Source: Turbatrix aceti (taxonomy: Eukaryota > Nematoda > Chromadorea > Rhabditida > Panagrolaimidae). Taken from it: a DNA stretch of 64,000 bases. The DNA is taken from positions 8,580,718 through 8,644,717 of the forward strand of contig OZ017768.1 in NCBI GenBank assembly GCA_963969345.1, given 5' to 3'. This document shows positions 12,553 to 23,045 of the stretch, in pieces. A program made the translations under genes and the position numbers. The stretch's first letter is position 1, and the number at the start of each line of letters is the position of its first letter. The notes under the pieces are model-generated. The model ran no database searches. It was not told the DNA's origin and saw nothing but the letters and a program-made list of their open reading frames with translations.

Positions 12553-13443
12553 ATGTCAACCAAGGTACTGGTCGGCTTCGCTTCGGCGGGCAGCGCCGTC
12601 GTCATCGTGGCTTCTCTCCTCGTCGTCGGTGTCCTCTTCAACGACATCAACAGCCTCTACGACGAAGTCATGGACGACATGGTCGAATTCAAGGGCATTG
12701 CCAACGACGCGTGGCGTGGAATGATTGAAATGGAATCTTCTGTTCCCCAGGGCAAAGATGTGCCAATCCTCTTTGGCCGCAACAAGCGTGAGGCTTCGTG
12801 CGGCTGCGGCGCTCAGCCCAACACCTGCCCCGAAGGCCCGCCCGGTCCTCCCGGCCAGCCCGGCAAGAATGGCGAAGACGGAGCCCCCGGCGAACCCGGC
12901 AAGCCCGGCGCTTCCGGCGTCAGCCTCGTCCTCGACACCGGCCATCCCGGCTGCATCCAGTGCCCCGCTGGTCCCCCTGGCCCCGCCGGTCCCGCAGGCC
13001 CTGCTGGTGAAGCCGGTCCCGACGGTCAACCCGGTGCCCCTGGAAACCCCGGTCGCGACGGAACCCCCGGACCCGCTGGTCCCGCAGGCGATCAAGGACC
13101 CGCAGGTGCCCCCGGTTCTCCTGGAGCCCCCGGCGCCCCCGGACAAGACGGTCAACGCTCGACTCCTCTCCCCGGACCCCCAGGCCCTGCCGGCCCCGCT
13201 GGTCCTGCTGGCCCCGCCGGCCCGAATGGTCAGGATGCCGCCCCCGGCCCCGCTGGCCCCGCCGGTCCCGCCGGTCCTGCTGGTCAAGATGGTGCTCCCG
13301 GTCTCGACGGTCAACCCGGATCTCCCGGTGGACCTGGCGTGCCCGGATCGGATGCCGCTTACTGCCCGTGCCCTCCCCGCACCGGAGAGGCAGCCGTCGT
13401 CGCTGCACCCGCTTCGCAGGGCTACCGTCGCGTCCGCGCCTAG
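12553..13443 (+). CDS. Nematode cuticle collagen
   Basis: Single-exon gene of 296 residues encoding a secreted structural collagen of the cuticle. The N-terminal non-collagenous part (about 1-80) contains a hydrophobic segment ([14 protein letters not shown]) and the cuticle-collagen signature region through WRGM. A furin-type homology box (RNKR, about 78-81) marks propeptide cleavage. Gly-X-Y blocks follow, interrupted by Cys-containing linkers (CGCG, CIQC) and closed by CPCPP. The Cys pattern serves disulphide cross-linking between trimers. The Gly-X-Y region is dominated by Gly-Pro-Ala triplets. Codon use is strongly GC-ended, unlike the AT-rich neighbours, as expected for very high expression. 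An AATAAA lies at 13579. The subfamily is uncertain, so no symbol is given. Confidence 0.97.
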   Translation: MSTKVLVGFASAGSAVVIVASLLVVGVLFNDINSLYDEVMDDMVEFKGIANDAWRGMIEMESSVPQGKDVPILFGRNKREASCGCGAQPNTCPEGPPGPPGQPGKNGEDGAPGEPGKPGASGVSLVLDTGHPGCIQCPAGPPGPAGPAGPAGEAGPDGQPGAPGNPGRDGTPGPAGPAGDQGPAGAPGSPGAPGAPGQDGQRSTPLPGPPGPAGPAGPAGPAGPNGQDAAPGPAGPAGPAGPAGQDGAPGLDGQPGSPGGPGVPGSDAAYCPCPPRTGEAAVVAAPASQGYRRVRA

Positions 13444-13578
13444 ACGGGACGTCTCAGATCAGTCTCACAATGCTTCAGCGACGGATTCCATCTTTTTTGC
13501 AACACCAACACCTGTTGTTACTATTTTCGTTGTTGCTTTGTTCAGTTTTCTGTTCACCTCGAATGTCGAAGACTGAAT

Positions 13579-13584
13579 AATAAA
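13579..13584 (+). promoter_or_regulatory. Polyadenylation signal of the collagen gene
   Basis: AATAAA about 135 bases after the collagen stop codon. Confidence 0.6.
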
Positions 13585-13831
13585 CGTGACGTTTTCTGTA
13601 GTTTAAGAGGGTGTCTGCGACGGGATTTAAGATCGAAAACTTGGCTAAAAATCAATATTTTTTTGTTGGTAATAGCTTTTTTGAAAATTCAGGACATGCC
13701 GAATCGAACTGTCAACAAAACGTATTTTAAAATTTAAAATTGATTGTGGAATGACACCTCAAAGTCAAGACACTACGCGCGCGTGAATTTATTTCCATTG
13801 TCCAAAAATAAGGGGGAAGTATGTACATGCT

Positions 13832-13860
13832 GTGCCGTGCCCCTTTTGAGGGCACGGCAC
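13832..13860. repeat. Perfect hairpin at the edge of the chemoreceptor duplication
   Basis: GTGCCGTGCCC and its exact complement GGGCACGGCAC surround a 7-base loop. The same hairpin occurs at 55111-55139 at the same distance from the second receptor copy. In both places sequence identity between the copies begins here. Confidence 0.8.
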
Positions 13861-13951
13861 TTTCTAGTACTTACCTTGTTTTAATTAAATTTTAATTAAA
13901 AATTTGACTTCTTTATTCATTATTCATTCTTTTGTTTTTCACGCCCACGGA

Positions 13952-15017
13952 ATGACAACGTTTTTTGCAACAGATAAATGTTTATTTGGCAAAAATGGAA
14001 CGGTTGATACGTTTCAAACTCCCTCTTTGGCGCCTGTTTTGCCGTACTTTGTCGTACTTCTAACTATCACGGCTTCAAGTTTTGTTGGTAACTCATTTTT
14101 ACTTTACGTCATGATTAAGGTAGGTTGTCATTTTCATTGGTTTTAACATAAAAGAAAGAAACATCTTTCAGTGTCGCAAAAACACAAAAAAGTCACCTTT
14201 TTTAATGATCTCCACCTGTATGATTGTTTCAAATTTAATTTTGTCATTTTGCGCAACAACATTAAACTTTAGCATCATTTTTCTGCCACAACAAATTGTC
14301 CTTTACCGAATCAACCTTTTGGGATACAATGGTTCCATTTTTTTCGAGGTTCTGTTAACCATCAATCGACTGACAATTTTTTTTGCACCCAAGATGCTAA
14401 ATCAATGGCTGTTTTCGAATCAAAATACGGTGAAATGGATTCTTGTTTTTGGACTTTTGTCAGTTTACAAGTACGTTTGTGCGGTCATCAATGGGTGTAG
14501 TTCGTGTGCACGATTATCAAAAGTGAAGTTTGTTGGTGATTGTATTAGAAACGTCCCCTTTACAAATATTGTAAGAATCTTTTTTTTGAATGTACAGAAT
14601 TTCATTGGACCCGATTTTCAGTTGCAAAATTTCCGTCAGTTTAACAAGTACTTTCTGTCCGTCAGCTATTTGTGCATTTTTGTAGAAATTAAATTTCGTG
14701 TCGTTCAGTACATCAAAAATTGTGGGCAAATACAAGAAACGATGGTGGTTCGTCGTAAGCAAGATATCATGATTGCGATTCAGTGCTTTTTCATGGCCAC
14801 ACTCGACGTTGTCGAATCCACATTGCTTAGTGCTAACAACTTACCCGACACTAGGATTTTCAATTTTATTGGAATAACAGCATTTGTATCAAGACCATTT
14901 TTCCTATTCATATCCATGATTGCTTTCAACTCAACCATTCGAGCCATGGCTAGGGATTGTCTGCCTCAGTGGTGTCGAAGGAATAAAACTATTTTTGTCA
15001 GAACTGTGCACCCTTAA
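13952..15017 (+). CDS. Nematode seven-transmembrane chemoreceptor (copy 1)
   Basis: Predicted G-protein-coupled chemoreceptor of the nematode Srx/Srt-like kind, probably on sensory cilia. Exons 13952-14119 and 14172-15017 give 337 residues. A further 51-base intron at 14571-14621 has a perfect GTAAGA donor and TTTTCAG acceptor and is in frame either way; its removal gives 320 residues and is the likelier model. Hydrophobic helices include LAPVLPYFVVLLTITASSF, MIVSNLILSFCATTLNFSII and FFEVLLTINRLTIFF. The last ends in an NRL motif in place of DRY. The C-terminal PFFLFISMIAFNSTIRAMAR resembles helix 7 and the following basic tail. It is almost identical to the copy at 55248. The exact family (srx, srt or srw) is not settled. 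Confidence 0.8.
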
Positions 15018-15627
15018 AATTGTGCCCAGATTTTTGTTTTGCCGACATTATAAAAAAATTTTTACGGCATTGTGAAAGAGTATTGAGGAAGGGTACCTGC
15101 ACAAAATGCCGTCATTCAAAAAATTGAACAATTGAATTTTATAGTTCAGATTTTTTTCTGAATTACATTTTTGCAACACCAAATCAAACAAAAATTGTAG
15201 TTCTGTGAACTCTGAACATCGAACGCCAAAAAGATCATCTTGTTTATATTTTCGAAAAATCCAGTTTTTTCGAATTGTTTACTTGTCTTCGATCTTTGTA
15301 ACAACAAAAATAAAAACACAATTTTTTAGGAACGTGCATTATTAAAAAAGTGCTTTGGTTAGCTGTCACGCCTTTGGCGCCGTTGATCTGCTGACCTTTG
15401 TTCCGTCGTGAATAAAAAAGCATTCCACGCAGGTCGTATCAAAGTACTTTTTTTTAGTCGGAGATAGCTGATAATAATGACGTGTTACAACATTCAAAAT
15501 CTCAAATATAACCTTGAACGAAAGTGTTTGCATCCTTCAAAACTTGTTTGCGTCTTTGTTTTTGTGAGACGCAAACATGGTCACCGAATGAGATTTATTG
15601 GTCTTGGAAAGCACAGAATCAGGGCAG

Positions 15628-15634
15628 TATAAAT
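15628..15634 (+). promoter_or_regulatory. TATA box of secreted Cys-rich gene 1
   Basis: TATAAAT 57 bases before the start codon of the gene at 15685. Its minus-strand paralogue has a TATA box at about the same distance. Confidence 0.5.
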
Positions 15635-15684
15635 ATCAGACAGGTAGCCATAGTTCGAAGCACTTTGTTACCCCTCCCTTCGTA

Positions 15685-16362
15685 ATGACCCGAGTTCTGG
15701 TTCTTTTCGTCACCTTCGTTGCCTGCGCCTGCGCAGTCCAGGCGCAAAATATCCGCGTGTGCGGTTGTTCCGAGATTGAACCCTGCAAGAAGGCCTACAT
15801 CGACAACCTCCACCCCTGCAACGACCACTGCAAGCACCACGGCGAGAGCGTCGGCGCCAAGCACTCGCACATCAAGCAGTGCATCGACGCTCTCGAGCCC
15901 AAAATCAAGGTTGCCATCTCATGCTTCGAGACCAAGCATGCCAACAGCTGCGGTGCACCAAAGATGGTGCAGAAGCGCTACCCCGAAACTCTGAAACTCG
16001 CCATCATCGGTGAAGCCGAAAAAGCCCTCGAGCGATCTGGACTCACCAATGAAGCCCAAGAATTTGTGCACCTGGGCAAGGAGATCTTCGGGTGCATGCA
16101 CAAGTGTTTGGAAAAGAAGGCCGACAAATGCCACGAAAAACTCAACTGTGGTCTTGATCTTCCATCTGACAACGTGCTGGTCGAAGACATCAAACACTGT
16201 GCGCTCCAGGCCGGCATCAACAACGCCGTTATCCAAGAAACATGCCAGTGCGCGGTCAACGCCGGTGTTACGTAGGTTTTTTTTTTATCTTACCTAGACC
16301 GATATAAAAATCGACTTTTTAGAAAACTGGCCGGTATGTGCTCTCGAATCACCGTCTTCTAA
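15685..16362 (+). CDS. Secreted Cys-rich nematode protein (gene 1 of a pair)
   Basis: Secreted protein of 208 residues and unknown role. Exons are 15685-16271 and 16323-16362. It opens with a signal peptide (VLVLFVTFVACACAVQA) and has about 16 regularly spaced Cys in the mature part (CGCSEIEPCKKAY, CNDHCKHH, CFETKHANSC, CMHKC, CHEKLNC, CQCAVNAG), suggesting a helical disulphide-bonded domain. The pattern recalls nematode secreted families such as the chondroitin proteoglycan 4 domain, but I cannot confirm that assignment. The second exon adds only KLAGMCSRITVF. The minus-strand gene at 20720-21393 has the same intron position and an identical first-exon length (587 bases). Confidence 0.82.
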
Positions 16363-16614
16363 TAATCACCGAACTCATATTTTTAAAATGTGGAATAATA
16401 AAATGAACAATGAAAATGAAATAATAAACAAAAAAGTTCAGCACGAAAAAAATGATAATGAAGATAAAAATGTACTCCAAATAAGTAGAAAAAATGTATA
16501 CAACAGGCGTTTTTTAAAAATGCGTAAGACGCTTTGACTTCGATTTTCACACTTATGGTTTCCTCTCTGACATCATGGCGCTCGCCCACTGCTTGTCAAC
16601 ACTTTCTCGGAGAT

Positions 16615-17060
16615 TTTATACCCCCCTCCCCCCCTCTGTCATCGGTCGTCATTGCAAGGTGGGGCACCCCGAACCCCCCCCCCCCTAAATGACGTCATTT
16701 TGAAAAAAAATCGCCATTTTTTTTAGCGGTTTTTTGCAAGTTTGGGCTTATAAATTTTGCTAAAAACTACTTCCAGATTGAAATGCCAAAATCACTGTAT
16801 ATTTTTGTGTTTTTTTTTGAGAAGCCTGTTCGGAGTCGGTCATATTTAAAAATTAAATGGTGAAACATAAGAGCAAAAACAGTCAGTTTTCAGCGCATTG
16901 TGGCAAAAAAAATCGGCAACTTTGAAAATTCGTAAGCCAATTCTTGAAATTTCTAAATGACGTCATTTTGAGCAGTACCCCCCCCCCCCTCCCCCCTCCA
17001 TCATTTTCCGTCATTTTTGGACTGACCCCCCTCCCCCTCTCGCAATGACGTAATTTCTGG
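16615..17060. repeat. C-homopolymer-flanked repeat
   Basis: Blocks of C runs (16621-16690 and 16978-17040) with TGACGTCATTTTG-type motifs inside. The edges CGTCATTGCAAGG on the left and CGCAATGACG on the right are partly inverted, suggesting a small palindromic mobile element. Its limits are uncertain. Confidence 0.4.
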
Positions 17061-17094
17061 ACAAGCCTTAAAGGCTGAGGCGGGGAACGTTCCT

Positions 17095-17402
17095 AATCTG
17101 GTCAGCGCAGATCTTCCAACTTATTGGGAAGATAAGAGACTTGCTAAACTGCAAAAAATGCCACAGAATTTGAAAGTCGACATATCCCTGGTGGCTCCTG
17201 CAGCGTTCAACCATTATTGGTGTGGTGACGATGCTTTTGGTTCATTTGATCTGTTTTTCCCATCGGAAGACTTTACGGTAACACACAAGGTGATCAGGCG
17301 CGAACTGCCAACAATTGGAAAACAACGTTGACTGAAAACGTGGAATTTCGATGTAAGAATGTTTTCTACGCTATCGACGAAACCGACGACAGTTTATTCT
17401 GA
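17095..17402 (+). pseudogene. Relic of the MRPLS-family last exon
   Basis: Conceptual translation from 17095 (LPTYWEDKRL..., VDISLVAPAAFNHYWCGDDAFG, FFPSEDFTV) matches the last exon of the intact gene at 17803 (VDISLVANYTFDNSRCAGDAFG, FFPPENFTV). A frameshift near 17300-17330 then separates it from the LTENVEFRCKNVFYA part. No earlier exons are present, so this is a broken partial copy just upstream of its paralogue. Confidence 0.75.
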
Positions 17403-17802
17403 TCAGGTGTTGAATGGTTATATCCGATATTTTATATTTTTGTTATTTAATTGATAAAATTAATTTGTACCGACTTTCCGTTTTTAGCGTAAATAAACAA
17501 ATGTAAAATGATAAGAAACTCATTGTAAAATTGTAGAAAACACACCACAAACAAAAAACGCGCGCGCGCGTTCATGTCAGAATACAGACTGCTGCTAGTG
17601 TCTTGAAGCGAAAATAGGTCTAGCAATTTTTCTTTTCATTTTCCCTACTTTTCTGTTTACTACGTCTGTTTTCATCCCGTGTTTTGCATTTGTGTGCTTG
17701 TATGCTTGTACACCGTTTTCGTGTCTGTATTTGTTTTTTTACGTTATTGTGGCCTAAAGTTATGCTTTTGTTCAGCATTTTATCCGTTTCAGGCAAATCG
17801 AG

Positions 17803-19770
17803 ATGCGTCCTCTGTCTTCTGCGTACCTCAACGATCTCATGTTGTCTGCTATCAAGCGACAGAGAGAAGATGCCAACGACGACATCAAGAATCTGGTTTT
17901 GTCGTCCTCGGAACTCACTGAAACGTTCGGTTCTGTAATGCAGAACGTTTTTGTCGAATACGGTGCTGACTTTACAATGTTTTGGGTGAGTTTTTCTTTC
18001 AATTTCTTTCGCAAATTTATGTGTCATGTGTTTAGACCGAAAACGGCGACAACGCAAATCGCACCCTCAGCCAGTGCAACTGGATGGCGCCTTTTGTCAA
18101 GAAACTCGTGGTCGAACGTAACCCTGATGATGCAGCAATCAGCTTTTTGGAAAAAGTCTTCCGTTTGAACAGTGAGTTTTTTGTGTTGAAAAACTGCAAC
18201 TGCAGTTTTTAGACCTCGAAGAACTCAACTTGATGAACATGAAGAAGGAATTTCGTTCGCTGGAAGTTATTCAGAATCTGGTGACGATAACGCGAAAACT
18301 CAAAATCAAATGTGATGCGATGGACCAAATTCATTCATTTCTTGCTCGCTGCGACGTCATTGTTTTCAAAAGGGATCAAACAAAGAGAGTGGAACTCGTT
18401 GTAAGCAAGGTGTTGCATTTTGTGTAGCGCATAAATGTTAATTTGAACTCGTGTAAGATTTTGATGTCGTGTACCCGCATGAGAATCATAACGGAATTAT
18501 AAGGCTTTGCACGCTAATGTGTTTTATTGTGATTCATTCGCACGCATGTAATTCATTGTGATCCGCAGCTCTAATTTAGTAATTGTTTTTTGCTGAATTT
18601 TGAATGCGAATAAAGGGGAAAATAGCTTAGATTTTTTTGCACTTCATTGTGATTCTTCATTTTCATTGTGCGTCTCATTTGATTCTAGCCGCCTTATAAT
18701 TCCGTTATGATTCTCATGCGAGTGCGGGTAGGTTTGAAAGCTACACGACGACACGAGGCGAGCTACACGACACGATGTTTAGGAAGGTTTCAAGGCAAAA
18801 TTTCGATCAGAATGATAACACGTGGAACATTTTTCTATAGAATAAAAAAAAGAAGTAAAAAATTGTCAAATTTTACATAATTTGGCTGTCGAAAAGCGGC
18901 ATGCCGCGTCGTGTCGTGTAACAGCTACACGATCGCACGAGGCGACGTCGTGTAGCACACGACGATCGTGTCGTGTAGGCAAATTCAAAGCTACACGACA
19001 CGACGTCGCCTAATAGCTTCGTGTCGTGCGTGCGTGTAAAGTACACGATTTGCAACACCTTGGTTGTAAGTTGTTTTGAGGCTATTTCATTTTTTTTGAT
19101 TCACATTCTGCTTCAGAAGAACTGGGATTCGGATTCGCCGATTGTCCTGCAGTGCGATTATTTTTATTATGTCATTCATCTCCAGGATTTATTGATTTCG
19201 CTCAAAGACCAACTGCAGCACGTTCGGCGCTTCGACTTTGATTGGTACAGTTGTGTCTTCCTCTCTGACATCGTTATTATGGTGCGCTGCTTGGCAATGA
19301 TTTCTCCGAACATCGAGACCGTCAATCTCGTCGTTGGATGGGAGATGGAGGATGTTCCACGCCTGCGCGACGCAGACGTCAAAGATTATTGGAATGATCG
19401 AAGAAATGGTTTCGAAGAGATCAAAGCTACTGTGCAGGAACTCTCGCAGTATTTCAAAGTCGACATCTCCCTGGTGGCCAACTACACGTTCGACAATTCC
19501 CGGTGCGCCGGAGATGCTTTTGGTCCACTTGTCAAGTTTTTCCCACCGGAAAACTTTACGGTCATACAAGGTATGCGGATGCGAACTGTCAACAATCGGG
19601 AAACAAAGCTGACGGAAAACATGGAATTTCGATGTCAGAATATTTTTAACGCTCACAACCAATACTCTGAAGAAGAAACTGATGTCGACAGCGACGACGC
19701 TACCAGCGAAGAAGTATCTGAAGTCGAAGACAGCGACGACGATGTTGAAGAAGAATACGATCTTTATTGA
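17803..19770 (+). CDS. MRPLS-family protein of unknown function, member 1
   Basis: Member of a family with four intact copies in this window (also 51072, 53111 and 62076). I do not recognise it. Exons 17803-17985, 18036-18171, 18213-18400 and 19117-19770 give 386 residues, with intron phases 0, 1, 0 as in all members. Conserved blocks: MRPLS(S/A)xYxxDL at the start, W(M/I)xPFVxxL in exon 2, SLEVIxNLxxITRxL in exon 3, QLxHxRRF and PxxENF at the end. It ends in an acidic Asp/Glu/Ser tail (about 360-384), shared with member 3 but absent from 2 and 4. No signal peptide or membrane helix, so probably intracellular. The layout (short N-terminal motif, then leucine-rich helical region) recalls nematode F-box/FTH proteins, but this is only a resemblance. 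Intron 3 holds a 657-base hAT-like element. A splice acceptor lies 10 bases before the ATG. Confidence 0.8.
18406..19062. mobile_element. hAT-like non-autonomous element in intron 3 of member 1
   Basis: Perfect 12-base terminal inverted repeats CAAGGTGTTGCA / TGCAACACCTTG are flanked by an exact 8-base duplication GTTGTAAG (18398-18405 and 19063-19070), as for hAT transposons. No transposase is present. The right half is built of CGTGTCGTGTAG-type satellite repeats. A second element is nested inside. The duplicated target contains the splice donor of the host intron. Confidence 0.88.
18476..18720. mobile_element. Nested inverted-repeat element
   Basis: A 30-base perfect inverted repeat (18476-18505 and 18691-18720, starting CGCATGAGAATCATAACG) encloses about 185 bases with repeated ATTGTGATTC motifs. 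It lies wholly inside the hAT-like element and so inserted later. I could not define its target duplication. Confidence 0.75.
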
Positions 19771-19962
19771 GCAGGTGCTGAATGGTAAAATTTGATGTTT
19801 TATTCGTTAATTGTTTTTGTTTATCTAAAAGTTTTGGTGACTTCGAGGGACAAAAATTGTTGCTTTTTTACGACAAATGATTTTTTCTGTGATCGGCGAT
19901 AGTAAAAAATGTTGTGAAGTGTGATAAAAATACTGTTGCTGGATAGAAGGCAAAAATGTATC

Positions 19963-20034
19963 CTCTCCGGCCGGGAATCGAACCCGGGTCTCGCACGTGA
20001 CAGGCGCGGATACTTACCACTATACTACCGAAGA
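19963..20034 (-). tRNA. tRNA-Asp (GTC)
   Basis: A 72-base cloverleaf. Acceptor TCTTCGG pairs with CCGGAGA, discriminator G. Anticodon loop is CTGTCAC with anticodon GTC, and the T arm contains GGTTCGATTCC. It is identical to the copies at 59828 and 63478. Flanking sequence is also shared (TGCGAAATTTTTCCGCAGGGTCC before, ACATTTTTGCCTTCTATCC-like after), showing dispersal of a larger unit. Confidence 0.95.
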
Positions 20035-20166
20035 TGGTTTTCGGACCCTGCGGAAAAATTTCGCAGCCAATAAAATGCACGCACATTCATAAAAAAAGCT
20101 CAATTCAATTTTTTTCAAATCGAATTGGTAAAAAAAAATTTTTCCGACCTATGATCGGAAATTTAT

Positions 20167-20397
20167 TTGGAAGTCTTTCTAATGTATTTACTTCAAATGC
20201 TCATTGATTTTGGCGGAGATGCACACTACAACACCGATTATTGCGTACCCGATGGCATTTTGCCGAACACAGTTGCCGTAGTCTGTTTCCTAAAAATTGA
20301 AAACGAAGCCGTGCTCGAAAACCGACTGCTCAAAGATCTTTTCAGTCGCTTTACGCGGCCTCCGGACGAATTATTTTTTGTTGTTAACGACGATTAA
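20167..20397 (+). pseudogene. Relic of the divergent minus-strand gene at 49784-50743
   Basis: The translation (LIDFGGDAHYNTDYC, LLKDLFSRFTRPPDELFFVV) matches part of the first exon of the cluster B gene (LIVDDFGDVFYNPDYC, IGDLSDLFSRIVLPPENVYF). Neither the start region nor the later exons are present, so I read it as a fragment left by duplication. Confidence 0.65.
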
Positions 20398-20719
20398 AGA
20401 ATTGTTTGAAATGTGATAAGCAAGTTAAAAAAGCGTCTCTTTTACTTCTCTATGATTTGGTATCACCAATTACAAAAAAAATATGTTACTACTAGAGTGG
20501 CATCAAAAATGTAACCTAACCATTCAGTTATTAGTTATTGAAATATTTACATTTTTTAGTTGTAGCAAAATCGTATTTTTATTGTTAAAAAACTGGCATA
20601 TTTTCAAAGTTTATTTTCTCGACATCGAGAGCTTGACACGTAAGCAGTTTCATTATAATGGATGTGTTTCTTGCTTTTCAGCTAACCTGTACACAAACAT
20701 AAAAAAATATAGCAGGTAA

Positions 20720-21393
20720 TTAAAAAATGATGAGTCTCGAACAAATGTTGGCCAGTTTTCTGAAAACAATTCTTACAGGAGCGCAGAAAGCAAAAAAGTA
20801 TCAAACCTGATTCCAGCGTTGACAGCACATTCACAAGCCTGTTGAATGGCCTTGTTGTTGAGTCCCGCTTCAAGGGCACACTGTTCGATGTTCCGGATGA
20901 TAACGTTGTCTGACGGCAGCTTGAGTCCGCAGCGCAGAGTGGTGGCACACTGGTTAGAGCGCTTGTCCATGCATTTGTTCATGCACGAAAAAGTCTTCTT
21001 ACCCAGGGTTACAAAATCTCGAAGGTCGTTCGTGAGTCCGGATTGCTTGATGATTCGGTCAGCTTCGGCCATAACGGCGATTTTTAGGGTCTCAGGATAG
21101 CGTTTTTGGATCATCTGATCCGAATTAGCGCAGCTATTGACAGTCTTGATTTCGAAGCAAAGAATAGCAGCCCTCACCTGGGGCTCAATCTGGGCAAAAC
21201 ACTGTCGAAGTCGTTGATGGTTGGCGCCAGCGGATTCTGCGTGCCGCTTACAGCTGTCGCCACACGGAAGAATGGCATCCGTGTAAGCCCGCTTGCACGA
21301 TTCAACTTCCTGGCACCTGCACTGACGGATGAGTTCACAGGTGCAGCAAACAAACAACAGAATAAGAACAAATATAAACTTTAGACAAGTCAT
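20720..21393 (-). CDS. Secreted Cys-rich nematode protein (gene 2 of a pair)
   Basis: Paralogue of the gene at 15685, on the opposite strand. Exons 20807-21393 and 20720-20759 give 208 residues, exactly the length of gene 1, with an intron at the same codon and phase. The signal peptide (FIFVLILLFVCCTC) is followed by the same Cys framework (CRCQEVESCKRAY, CGDSCKRH, CFEIKTVNSC, CMNKCMDK, CECAVNAGI). The second exon encodes KLANICSRLIIF, matching KLAGMCSRITVF. It is clearly less similar to gene 1 than the two chemoreceptor copies are to each other, so this is an older duplication. Function unknown; probably secreted. Confidence 0.82.
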
Positions 21394-21436
21394 TTTGAAG
21401 TCATCAAAACAAAGTGTCTTCGTCGTCGGATGAATG

Positions 21437-21443
21437 TTTTATA
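21437..21443 (-). promoter_or_regulatory. TATA box of secreted Cys-rich gene 2
   Basis: Minus-strand TATAAAA about 44 bases before the start codon at 21393, mirroring the arrangement in gene 1. Confidence 0.5.
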
Positions 21444-21904
21444 GATACCTGACGTTTCCCGTCAAGGTTAATTTTGCTTCGTTCTCGGTGTCCGTTTTGA
21501 AAAAAAACACGTTTGCCCGTGATTTTACGCGTCATTCATGGTGTTTGATGTCATTTTGCGGAGAGAAAGTTTTGGGGGGTTTTCTTTGTCTTCAGAAGAC
21601 CGTCCTCACAGGAACAAAGGGATATCCTGTAAAAACAACGGTAAGGTTTTGTAAGCACCGGCATAAAAAGGTCGTAACAAGAAGAACAATGCAATTTGTA
21701 ATTTGGAGTTTACCAAACTACGGAATGTATATTTATTTCTGAGTCAGGTGTATCAACCGGTTCCGACCCTAATTCTCATACTTTTATACACCTTGCAATC
21801 AATCAATAACAAAAACAGGGGGTTTTAACCCTAAATATATCTATTTTTTACATTCGAAAATGGTCAAAATCGAGTTTTCGTGTCAGAACCATGGGTACAT
21901 CGTG

Positions 21905-22502
21905 CGAGATAGCAGCCTTCTAAACTACAGATTATCTGACCGTCGAAAACCCGGGTAACACCGCGCGCGCGTATTGTTCCCTGTTACACTATAACATTAT
22001 GCGAAGCCTCTCTCGCTTGTGGATAGTGATAGCTACTTTGTTTTTGTTTTTTTGGCATCAGGAGGTCAGATTTAGCGAAACAAAGCATAATTGGTGCAAA
22101 ATCATGACAAATAGTTGCACCCGTGAGGTAGTCAAAATAGTCGAAATTTCATTTGCCCTCTCCGTGAACGGCACTAAACGAAAAGTCACGGGTATTGGTT
22201 TAAATCCCATCATTGGGTAGGGAGAACACAAACAAATCGCCAAATTTTCAATTTTCCGCACAGGAATTGAAATAGGCCTACACAAAAAATCAATATTTTC
22301 TCTCTTTGGACGCTTGCAGCGAGGTTGGTTCACAAGCGATTGATACCGCGCAAAGTGCATTCAAAAGCTTGGACTTAGCTCAATATAATGGCAAAATGCC
22401 AAAAAAAAACAAACTATTTGAATGCCAGAAAATTGCCGCTGAACACATAACACTTCTACACATTCGCAAAAAATTTTCGCGTTGGGAACACGCTCTCACC
22501 GT
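21905..22502 (+). repeat. Dispersed repeat R1, fullest copy
   Basis: About 600 bases, starting near GAGATAGCAGCCTTCTAAAC and ending at GGGAACACGCTCTCACCGT. Parts recur at 23567-23832 (plus), 35275-35775 (minus) and 36713-36840 (plus). Open frames inside are short and not shared, so it is probably a non-autonomous element or transposon fragment. Confidence 0.75.
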
Positions 22503-22610
22503 GAAATCGTTTTACTTCGTTCTAAATCGTTTTAGTTCGTTTTCTTCGTTTTACTTCGTTCTAAATCGTTTTTCTTCGTTTTTTTCGTTCGTCTTTTCGT
22601 CTAAATCGTC
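22503..22610. repeat. TTCGTTTTA-type tandem repeat
   Basis: Imperfect short tandem units TTCGTTTTACTTCG / TTCTAAATCGTTTT directly after repeat R1. Confidence 0.7.
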
Positions 22611-22645
22611 AAGATCTCCGCAGCCCGAAGGGCTGCGAAGATCTT
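22611..22645. repeat. Strong 16-bp hairpin
   Basis: AAGATCTCCGCAGCCC pairs with GGGCTGCGAAGATCTT across a GAA loop with one mismatch. It sits between two tandem-repeat blocks. Its role is unknown. Confidence 0.75.
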
Positions 22646-22659
22646 GTTCCGGTTATATA

Positions 22660-23045
22660 ACGAAGCGGAACGGAATGACGAATAACCGGGTCGGTTATTC
22701 GGTTATTTTCATTTCCTGAAAATAACCGGGTTATGCGGCCCGGTTATTTTCCGCGATTTAAAATAACCGGGTTATACGGCGGTTATTTTCGACTTTTTTA
22801 ACCGTCCCCCTAAATCATGAACCGCATAAAAAACGTAAAATAAGCGTGCAAATTTGGACCAAAAAGGGGGACATTTGACTTTAAATGAAAAAAATGACCC
22901 GGTTATTTTCATATTTTTATGCAACCTGTCCAAAACTGAGACGGTTATTTTCTTTGACTTTATTCTAACTTCATAACCTACCCGGTTATTTTTTGGGATA
23001 TAAGCGGCCGGCGATATTCGACCGTATAACGTCGGTTATTTTGCA
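22660..23045. repeat. AATAACCGGGTTAT minisatellite-like block
   Basis: Repeated, degenerate AACCGGGTTAT and CGGTTATTTTC units, many self-complementary. Non-coding. Confidence 0.7.

Noticed and set aside
12556..13314. Long antisense open frame opposite the collagen gene
   Set aside because: Shadow of the Gly-Pro-Ala repeat on the coding strand; low complexity and no independent support.
17560..17575. CGCGCGCGCG run as a regulatory site
   Set aside because: A simple dinucleotide repeat with no context to support a function; a similar run occurs near 21963.
22611..22645. Bacterial-style terminator
   Set aside because: The hairpin looks like one, but the window is eukaryotic and no gene ends at this point.
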